From Shinella sp. XGS7 (lineage in GTDB: Bacteria; Pseudomonadota; Gammaproteobacteria; Burkholderiales; Burkholderiaceae_C): a stretch of 64,000 bases of DNA. The stretch lies in assembly GCF_020535565.1 (NCBI RefSeq), contig NZ_CP084758.1:2617001-2681000 (forward strand), read 5' to 3'. This document shows, piece by piece, positions 1 to 7,018 of this stretch; the first letter of the stretch is position 1, and each line of letters opens with the position of its first letter. The notes below the pieces were generated by a model, which saw nothing but the letters and a program-made list of their open reading frames with translations, was not told the origin of the DNA and made no database searches. Position numbers and translations under genes: made by a program.

Positions 1-3000
1 CGAGCTGGCTGCACGCCGCCTGGAGATTGCGGCCGACCAGGGCGCCTTGCTGCTGCAGGGCAGCCTGCGCGCCGAGGGCGAACAAGGGGCGCTGATCAGC
101 GTGGCCGCGGGCGGCGATCTGCGCCTGGCCGCGGGGGCTCAGCTGCGTGCCGCCAATCGCGGCCCGGCCATCGATGGCGGCGAGATCCGCCTGATGACCA
201 GTGCCGGCCGCCTGAGCCTGGAGGAGGGCGCGCGCCTGAGCACGCCCGGTGGCGAAGGCGGACGCGAGGGCGAGGTGCTGCTGCGCGCACCGCGCACCGG
301 CGTGACCGAGACGGGCGCCCAGCGCGGCGGCACTGGCGTGGCCGTGGAACGCCTGCGCGCCAGCTTTGAGGCGGTGCGCCGCATCGAGGTGGAGGCGGTG
401 CGGCGCTACGAGGACATCACGCTGATCAGCGAGACGGCGACGGCCCTGCCCACACCCGCGCCGACCAGCACACCCGCTCCCACGAACACGCCGGCCCCCA
501 CCCAGGCCCCCACAAGTTCGCCAGCGCCGACCCCGGCTCCCACGACGCCGCCCGCGCCGACCACGCCGCCCACCGAGCCCTCCGCGGGCAATGGCAACAA
601 CACCACGCCGGGCAAGGTGCCGCCGGCCCCCCCCACGGGGCCCAAGGCCGCCAGCCTGATGCAGGCCAGCAGCCTGCCTGCAGGGCAGGCACCTGTGGCC
701 CTGCTGGCTTCGGTGCGCATCGCGGCGGCCGATCCCACCCAGCCCTCTCCGGGCAATGGCAATGACACGACCATAGGCAACAAGCCGCCGGCACCGCCCG
801 TGGGCCCGCCGACTGCGGCGCCCACGCCGGCTCCTACTCCGGCGCCAGGCCCCGGACCGGCTCCCACGCCTGCGCCCACGCCGGCTCCCAGCCCGAGCCC
901 CGCGCCCACGCCGGCTCCCGTGCCCACGCCCCCGCCCAAGATCCTCAAGCCTTCGGTGGTGGAGGCGGACAACCTGGCCTTTGTCGGTAGCAAGGCCGTG
1001 AACACCCAGCGCATGCTGACCGAGCTGGCCGGCGGCGATGCCGCCCTGGCGGCCAAGCTCTCGGTGGCCCCGGGTGTTGAGATCCGCAGCCCCGGCAAGC
1101 TCAGCCTGGAGAGCGAGTGGAATCTGGTGCCGGTCAGCGGCAGCCGGGTGGGCGAAGCCATGCGCCTGAGCCTGCGCGCCGGCGGCGATCTGACCGTGCT
1201 CAACAGCCTCAGCGACGGCTTTGCCGCCGCCCGCACCGCGACCGACAAGCGCGCCATTGCCGCCAATGGCGTGGCCCAGGCCGGCCGGGCCGCCTCCTTC
1301 CGCCTGGTGGCCGGCGCCGATCTCTCGGCCGCCGACCCGCTGACAGTGAATGGGAGCGAGAGCGCCACGGGCAGCCTCATCATCGGCAAGCCTGCGGCCA
1401 CGGCAAGCGGCACGCCGCCCGTCGTCTTCATCCGCAGCACCACCGGCAGCATTGCCATGGCCGCGGCGGCCGACATCAATCTGGGCGCGGCGCTCAATGC
1501 GCAGGGCCGCAACGGTCAGGTGCGCGTCTACACCACCGGCGAGCCAGCCGCTGCGCTCAGCCGGCAGGATCTGCAGCGACTGGGCCTGCTGACGCCGCCG
1601 GTGCTGCTGGATGGCAGTACGACGGGCAGCTACGCCGGCCCCTTCTTCGAGCATGCCGGTGCCATCGACCTGAAAGCGGGTCGCGATCTGCTGGGCCTGC
1701 CGGCCTATCGCTACGGCGGCACCGGCGTGCAGTACGTGTCCGATTGGTGGTGGCGTCAGGTCAATGACACCGCTGCCAACAAGGGCCTGGCCTTCTGGGT
1801 CCGCTATGACCAGTTCGCCCAGGGCATCGCCTCTTTCGGGGGCGGCAATATCGCCCTGCGCGCCGGGCGCGATCTGGTGGACGTGGAGGCCTCCACGCCC
1901 CTGACCGGCTACAGCGTGAAGGCCGAGGGAACACCGGGGCAGCCGGACTTCCGCGAGGCGCGCTCCGTCTGGTATGCCGGTGGCAGCCTGAGCGCCAGCG
2001 CCGGCCGCGATGTGCGGGGCGGCCTCTACAACGCCGGTGGCGCCGAGGCCCGCCTGAGCGCGGGGGGGCGCATCGGCGAGGGCAGCGGCCAGAATCTCAG
2101 CCAGAAGGCGCCCCAACTTTTCTATCTGGACACCGCCTGGACGGTAACGGCCGCTGGCGACCTGATGCTGGGCTGGCTGGGCAATCCGGCCCTGCTGGCC
2201 GGAGCCAAGCAGGGCAGCGGTGTGCCGCCTTCCGGCGTCGCCCTGGGCCTGGCCGATCGTGCCCAGGCCCGGCTGCTGAGCCTGGGCGGTGATATCGGCC
2301 TCACGGGACGCCAGCCCGATGGCGTGCCCGCCAATCGCGCCGGTGACGCGCTGCTGCCGGACAGCCTGCTGATGGCCGCGCCTCAGGGGCACATCACGCT
2401 GGAGAAAGCGTTGACGCAGCGACCGGCCGGCGACACGGCCCTGAGTCTGCTGGCCGGCGAAGGGCTGCAACTCAAGGGTGGTCTGCGCGTGATGGCCGGT
2501 GAGGCGCTGGAGGCGGCGCCGCAGCCCCTGAGCGCCGCCGCTCTGGCCGAACTGATGGCCGACTGGAATGGCAGCAAGACCCAGGACCCGAATGCCTCGC
2601 GCCAGCCCCTGCATCTGGTGTCCAGCGAGGGCGATCTGAACCTGGGCAGCCAGAGCTTCAGCGCCAGGCCGCTGCGTGTGCAGGCTGGTGAAGACCTGCT
2701 GCTGGGCGAAGTCAATATCCAGCACCGCGGCGCCACCGAACTGAGTCTGCTGCAGGCCGGGCGTGACCTGCTGCTCAACGGCAGCGGCTCCAGCGGCGTG
2801 AAGCTGGCCGGCCCCGGCGATCTGCTGGCCCTGGCGGGGCGCGATGCCGATCTGCGCGGCGGCATCGGCCTGGAGAGCCGCGGCAATCTGGACAACCCGA
2901 CCCAGCTGCCGCGCGGCGGCGCGGCCATCACCGTGATCACGGCCTACAAGGCCGAGGATCCGGCTCGGGCCCAGGCCGCAGGCTTTGCCCTGCTGGGCGG

Positions 3001-4432
3001 CGGCCTGCAGCACCAGACGGCCCTGCTGGCGGTGCAGCTCAAGGCGATCAGCGAGACGGGCCAAGCCCTGGGGGCCGACAAGGCTCAGGAACAGGTCCAG
3101 GCCTTCAAGGCCTTGCGTCCGGAGGAGCAGCGCGCCCAGGTGCAGGCCCTGGTGGGCGAGGCCTTGCTGGCCCGCGAGAGCGAGGCCTATCTGAGCCAGG
3201 CCCTGGCCCTGGCCGAGGCCCAGAGCCGCGCGGCCAGCGAGGCGGTGGCCGGCGGCCGGGTGGGCGGCAGCGCGCGTGACCCCAGCCGACCGGCCCTGCC
3301 GGGCTCCGAGTTCCTGCCCGGCAATCCGCGCCTGGCGCCTGCCGACACGGCGGCGCGCGAGGGCGCCCAGGCCGAGGTCCGGGCCGAGCTGCGCGAGGCC
3401 CTGCAGGGCCAGGCCCTGGGCGCTGCCCTGGCCGCCAAGGCCCGTGAGCTGGGCGGCGAGCGCTATGGCCAGCTGCTGCAGGCCGTCTCGCCCCATGCCG
3501 GCACCTTGCGCGACTTCGTCAACAGCCGCCTGGGTGGCCCGGCGCGCGATGGCGCCACGGCCTGGCGCGATTTCGCCCGCCTGCCGCAGGAGCAGCAGCT
3601 GATCTTCATGCAGCAGACCCTGATGGGCGAGCTGCAGGCCGCCGGCCGTGCGGCAGCGGCCGGGGATCGCAGCGCCTATCTGCGCGGCTACCAGGCCATG
3701 CAGGCCCTCTACCCGGAGGCGGCCCAGCGCGACGGCCGCCTGCTGCTGGCCAACAGCCAGATCAAGACCGCCCAGGGCGGGGCCATCACCTTGCTGGCGC
3801 CCGGCGGCAGCATCAATGTGGGCGATCTGGTGGGGGGCTCGGCCAAGTCGGCCGCCCAGGTGGGCATCGTCAGCGTGGCGGGCGGCTCGGTGCGGGCCGC
3901 GGTGCGCGACAGCGTGGAGGTCAACCAGTCGCGCGTCTTCACCCTGGCCCAGGGCGATGTGCTGCTCTGGGCGGGCCTGGGCAATCTGGACGCGGGCCGC
4001 GGCGCCAAGACCGTGATGGGCGCGCCGCCCCCGCTCTTCGGCCTGGATGCCCAGGGCCGCGTGGTGGTGGACACCAGCGGCTCCTTCAGCGGCAGCGGTA
4101 TCGCGGTGCTGGACAAGGCGAGCGCCCTGGACCTCTACGCCCCGCTGGGCGAGATCAATGCCGGCGATGCGGGCATCAAGTCGGCCGGCAACCTCTTCCT
4201 GGGCGCCACCGTGGTGCGCGGCGCCGACAACATCGCCGTGGGGGGCAGCACCAGCGGCGCCACCCTCACGGCGCCGCCGCCGCCGCCGCCCGTCGTGGCC
4301 GCACCCACACCCGCAGCCACCGAGGCCGGCAAGCGCGATGCGAGCGGCGGCGACGAGGACGAAAGCCGCAAGCGCCGCCCGCGCCGCAATCTGCTGCTGG
4401 AGTTCCTGGGCTTTGGCAGCAGCGGGGACTGA
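1..4432 (+). CDS. Filamentous haemagglutinin family exoprotein, 3' part (5' end outside window)
   Basis: The frame is open from base 2 with no convincing start, so the gene begins upstream of the window and about 1476 residues are seen. Runs of short G-D-L/A-G-R-D-L repeats (for example AGRDLLGLPAY, AGRDLLLNGSG) are the beta-helix repeats of filamentous haemagglutinin-like surface proteins. The last 300 residues (GSINVGDLVGG, LGNLDAGRGAKT, SGSGIAVL, GEINAGDAGIKS) look like the DUF3739-type C-terminal region of that family. From about residue 148 to 316 there is a Pro/Ala/Thr-rich stretch of PTPAP units with two copies of a GNGN-x-TT-x-G block. The C-terminus is basic (SRKRRPRRN). Such proteins are usually exported by a two-partner TpsB/Omp85 pore, which would lie upstream and is not visible. 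The next gene begins 65 bp downstream on the same strand. Confidence 0.85.
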   Translation, partial: ELAARRLEIAADQGALLLQGSLRAEGEQGALISVAAGGDLRLAAGAQLRAANRGPAIDGGEIRLMTSAGRLSLEEGARLSTPGGEGGREGEVLLRAPRTGVTETGAQRGGTGVAVERLRASFEAVRRIEVEAVRRYEDITLISETATALPTPAPTSTPAPTNTPAPTQAPTSSPAPTPAPTTPPAPTTPPTEPSAGNGNNTTPGKVPPAPPTGPKAASLMQASSLPAGQAPVALLASVRIAAADPTQPSPGNGNDTTIGNKPPAPPVGPPTAAPTPAPTPAPGPGPAPTPAPTPAPSPSPAPTPAPVPTPPPKILKPSVVEADNLAFVGSKAVNTQRMLTELAGGDAALAAKLSVAPGVEIRSPGKLSLESEWNLVPVSGSRVGEAMRLSLRAGGDLTVLNSLSDGFAAARTATDKRAIAANGVAQAGRAASFRLVAGADLSAADPLTVNGSESATGSLIIGKPAATASGTPPVVFIRSTTGSIAMAAAADINLGAALNAQGRNGQVRVYTTGEPAAALSRQDLQRLGLLTPPVLLDGSTTGSYAGPFFEHAGAIDLKAGRDLLGLPAYRYGGTGVQYVSDWWWRQVNDTAANKGLAFWVRYDQFAQGIASFGGGNIALRAGRDLVDVEASTPLTGYSVKAEGTPGQPDFREARSVWYAGGSLSASAGRDVRGGLYNAGGAEARLSAGGRIGEGSGQNLSQKAPQLFYLDTAWTVTAAGDLMLGWLGNPALLAGAKQGSGVPPSGVALGLADRAQARLLSLGGDIGLTGRQPDGVPANRAGDALLPDSLLMAAPQGHITLEKALTQRPAGDTALSLLAGEGLQLKGGLRVMAGEALEAAPQPLSAAALAELMADWNGSKTQDPNASRQPLHLVSSEGDLNLGSQSFSARPLRVQAGEDLLLGEVNIQHRGATELSLLQAGRDLLLNGSGSSGVKLAGPGDLLALAGRDADLRGGIGLESRGNLDNPTQLPRGGAAITVITAYKAEDPARAQAAGFALLGGGLQHQTALLAVQLKAISETGQALGADKAQEQVQAFKALRPEEQRAQVQALVGEALLARESEAYLSQALALAEAQSRAASEAVAGGRVGGSARDPSRPALPGSEFLPGNPRLAPADTAAREGAQAEVRAELREALQGQALGAALAAKARELGGERYGQLLQAVSPHAGTLRDFVNSRLGGPARDGATAWRDFARLPQEQQLIFMQQTLMGELQAAGRAAAAGDRSAYLRGYQAMQALYPEAAQRDGRLLLANSQIKTAQGGAITLLAPGGSINVGDLVGGSAKSAAQVGIVSVAGGSVRAAVRDSVEVNQSRVFTLAQGDVLLWAGLGNLDAGRGAKTVMGAPPPLFGLDAQGRVVVDTSGSFSGSGIAVLDKASALDLYAPLGEINAGDAGIKSAGNLFLGATVVRGADNIAVGGSTSGATLTAPPPPPPVVAAPTPAATEAGKRDASGGDEDESRKRRPRRNLLLEFLGFGSSGD

Positions 4433-4497
4433 AGTCCCGCGCGCCGCCGACCTCGAGCACACACGAACACGTTTCTTTGGATTGAGAACACAAGACC

Positions 4498-6195
4498 ATG
4501 CGCCAACTCATTGCTCTTCTCTCGCTCGGCCTGCTGAGCGCGGCCGCCCAGGCGGCCTGGTGGAACGCCGACTGGCCCCAGCGCAGCCAGCTCACGCTGG
4601 ACACGACGAGCGCCCAGGTGGACCAGCCGGTGCAGGCCCTGCCCCTGGCCGTGCGCCTGCACAGCGGCAACTTCGACTTCTCGGCCGCCAAGGACGATGG
4701 CAGCGATCTGCGCGTGCTGGCCGGCGACGACAAGACGCCCCTGGCCTTTCGCGTGGAGCGCTTCGACGCCGTCAACGAACTGGCCCTGATCTGGGTGCAG
4801 CTGCCCCAGGTGGCCCCGGGGGCGGACAAGACCAAGCTCTTTGTCTACGCCGGCAATCAGAAGGCGGCGCTGGAGGCCGGCAGCGGCAGCGGCTTTGATG
4901 CCGCCACCCTGGCCGCCCTGCACCTGGGCGCGGCCGATGGCCAGGACGCTCTGGGCCGGCTCAAGAGTGCCGCACCCCTGGCCGTGGAGAACGCCGGCCT
5001 GCTGGGCAGCGCCGCGCGCCTGAACGGCCAGGCCCTGCGCTTTGCGGCGCAGGACACCGTGCGTGTGGCGGCCGGCGGCGCGCTCACCGTGAGCCTGTGG
5101 TTCAAGCCCGAGAGCCTGGCCAATGGCGTGCTGCTGCAGCAGGGTGCCCTGAGCCTGGCGCTGCAGGACGGGCGCCTGCAGGCCCGGGTGGGTGGCGTGA
5201 GCCTGGCCGGCGGCACGCTGGCGGCCGGCGCCTGGCAACACCTGGCCCTGACCCTGGGCCAGGGTCAGGCCAAGCTGTATCTGAACGGCGCCAGCGTGGC
5301 CGAGGCCGCCGCGGATACACCCGCCCTGGAGGGCGAGCTGCGCCTGGGCGAGGGCCTGAACGGCCTGCTCGATGAGGTGCAGCTGGCGGCGGCCGTGCGC
5401 AGCCCCGCCTGGCTGGCCCTCTCGGTGGCCACCCAGGGCATCGAGGGCCGCGCGCTCAAGGGCGTGATGGAAAGTGCCGAGAGCGCCGGTGGCGGCAGTG
5501 AACACGGCTATATGGGCATCCTGGTGAAGAACCTCACCACCGATGCCTGGGCCGTGATCATCCTGTGCGGCCTGATGTTCCTGGTGGCCGTCTGGGTGAT
5601 GGTGGCCAAGGCCCTGCTGGTGGCCAAGGCCGACCGCGCCAACCGCAGCTTTCTGCAGCGCTTTCGCGCGGCCAAGCATGAGCTGCTGCACCTGGGCGGG
5701 CAGGAGCATGGCGAGTCCTCGCTCTACCGCCTCTACAGCGCCGGGGTGCGTGAGCTCAACAAGCGCGATATTGGCACCCAGCCGCCGGCCGAGGCCGCAG
5801 CGGCGGCCACGACGCGCAATCTCAGCGACGCTTCGCTCAATGCCGTCAAGGCCGCGGTGGATGCCGATATGGTGCGCGAGTCCCACAAGCTGAACTCGCA
5901 GATGGTGCTGCTGACCATCGCCATCTCGGGCGGCCCCTTCCTGGGTCTGCTGGGCACGGTGGTGGGCGTGATGATCACCTTCGCTGCCATCGCGGCGGCG
6001 GGCGATGTGAACGTCAACGCCATCGCCCCCGGCATTGCCGCAGCCCTGCTGGCCACGGTGGCCGGCCTGGGCGTGGCCATCCCGGCCCTGTTTGGCTACA
6101 ACTACCTGGCCTCGCGCATCAAGAACATCTCGGCGGACATGCAGATCTTCGTCGACGAGTTCATCACCCGCGTGGCCGAGGACTACGGTCGCTGA
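4498..6195 (+). CDS. DUF2341/LamG-like domain protein fused to MotA/TolQ/ExbB proton channel
   Basis: 565 residues. Residues 1-19 are a signal peptide ending near AQA. Residues 20-120 begin WWNADWPQRSQ and resemble DUF2341. Residues 140-310 look like a LamG/concanavalin-type beta-sandwich (VSLWFKPES, WQHLALTLGQGQAKLYLNG, GLLDEVQL). The C-terminal 220 residues are an ExbB/TolQ channel with membrane segments near 350-372, 470-500 and 508-538 (GPFLGLLGTVVGVMITF, ALLATVAGLGVAIPAL). The protein should be an inner-membrane proton channel carrying a large periplasmic sensor or binding part. Two exbD genes and a tonB-like gene follow directly, so it probably forms the stator of a Ton-like motor. The ligand of the periplasmic part is unknown. 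Confidence 0.88.
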   Translation: MRQLIALLSLGLLSAAAQAAWWNADWPQRSQLTLDTTSAQVDQPVQALPLAVRLHSGNFDFSAAKDDGSDLRVLAGDDKTPLAFRVERFDAVNELALIWVQLPQVAPGADKTKLFVYAGNQKAALEAGSGSGFDAATLAALHLGAADGQDALGRLKSAAPLAVENAGLLGSAARLNGQALRFAAQDTVRVAAGGALTVSLWFKPESLANGVLLQQGALSLALQDGRLQARVGGVSLAGGTLAAGAWQHLALTLGQGQAKLYLNGASVAEAAADTPALEGELRLGEGLNGLLDEVQLAAAVRSPAWLALSVATQGIEGRALKGVMESAESAGGGSEHGYMGILVKNLTTDAWAVIILCGLMFLVAVWVMVAKALLVAKADRANRSFLQRFRAAKHELLHLGGQEHGESSLYRLYSAGVRELNKRDIGTQPPAEAAAAATTRNLSDASLNAVKAAVDADMVRESHKLNSQMVLLTIAISGGPFLGLLGTVVGVMITFAAIAAAGDVNVNAIAPGIAAALLATVAGLGVAIPALFGYNYLASRIKNISADMQIFVDEFITRVAEDYGR

Positions 6196-6202
6196 GCGCG
6201 TC

Positions 6203-6613
6203 ATGGCCGCCGATCTCAAGCAGGGCAACGAGCCCTACGACGACATCAACATCACGCCCATGCTGGACCTGGCCTATGTGCTGCTGGTCACCTTCATCAT
6301 CCTGACCACCGCCTCGGTGCAGGGCGTCAAGGTGAACTCGCCCCAGACCCTGGCCGCCAACAACCTGGCCAAGCCCCAGGTGCGGGCCGTGACCATCACC
6401 GAGGACGGCACGATCTATCTGGACGCCTACCCGGTGACCATGGATCAGCTGAGCCAGACCCTGGCCCAGTACAAGGCCGCCAACCCGGCCCTGCCCGTGG
6501 TGCTCAAGGCCGATGCCCGGGCCCAGTACGACAAGGTGATGGAGGTGCTGGAGCGGGCCAAGGCCCTGGACATCACCGAGATCGGTCTGGTCACCAAGCG
6601 CGCGGGAGCCTGA
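6203..6613 (+). CDS. exbD: ExbD/TolR-family biopolymer transport protein (first copy)
   Basis: 136 residues. ExbD-type proteins are single-pass inner-membrane partners of ExbB and carry the proton-accepting aspartate. The motif INITPMLDLAYVLLVTF places that Asp at residue 22 inside the membrane helix, and the periplasmic domain follows. I chose the ATG at 6203, 7 bp after the ExbB-fusion stop, because it gives the normal ExbD length and N-terminus; an in-frame upstream ATG at 6035 lies inside the previous gene. A second exbD follows after one base. Two adjacent ExbD paralogues beside one ExbB is common in specialised Ton-like systems. Confidence 0.92.
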   Translation: MAADLKQGNEPYDDINITPMLDLAYVLLVTFIILTTASVQGVKVNSPQTLAANNLAKPQVRAVTITEDGTIYLDAYPVTMDQLSQTLAQYKAANPALPVVLKADARAQYDKVMEVLERAKALDITEIGLVTKRAGA

Positions 6614-6614
6614 G

Positions 6615-7016
6615 ATGCATGTCCAGACCGAAGCCAAGCCCTACGACACCATCAATGTCACGCCCATGCTGGACCTGGCCTATGTGCTGCTGGTGGTCTT
6701 CATCCTGATGACCACGGCCTCGGTGCAGGGCCTGTCCATCACCCTGCCCAAGCCCAGCAACAAGCCCAGCACCGAGAAGCATGAGCTGCGCATCGTGCAG
6801 GTGATGGCCGGTGGCCAGCTGCTGCTCAATGGCGCGCCGGTCACGCCGGCCGAGCTGGAGCGCGAGCTGGCCGCAGCCAAGGCGCGCGATGCCGGCATGA
6901 CCGTGGCCATCAAGGGTGACGGCCGCGCCCAGTACGAGCCGGTGGTGCAGGTGGTGGACCTGTGCAACAAGCTGGGCCTGAACATGGCGCTGGTGACCTC
7001 GCGGATCGGGACCTGA
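6615..7016 (+). CDS. exbD: ExbD/TolR-family biopolymer transport protein (second copy)
   Basis: 133 residues. It has the ExbD pattern INVTPMLDLAYVLLVVFIL with the conserved membrane Asp at residue 20 and a short periplasmic domain ending VTSRIGT. It starts one base after the first exbD stop and ends 2 bp before the tonB-like start, so translation is probably coupled through exbB-exbD-exbD-tonB. It is clearly paralogous to the preceding gene in the first 35 residues and more divergent after that, so the two may have distinct roles in the stator. Confidence 0.92.
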   Translation: MHVQTEAKPYDTINVTPMLDLAYVLLVVFILMTTASVQGLSITLPKPSNKPSTEKHELRIVQVMAGGQLLLNGAPVTPAELERELAAAKARDAGMTVAIKGDGRAQYEPVVQVVDLCNKLGLNMALVTSRIGT

Positions 7017-7018
7017 GC

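Noticed and set aside
445-950. Regular repeats in the exoprotein gene that could suggest a CRISPR or VNTR array
   Set aside because: They encode in-frame PTPAP units of variable length; there are no conserved repeat-spacer units.
4135-6228. Long antisense open frame of 697 codons opposite the exoprotein end and the ExbB fusion
   Set aside because: High GC keeps antisense frames open; the translation is His/Gly/Gln-rich with no domain, and the sense genes are clearly real.
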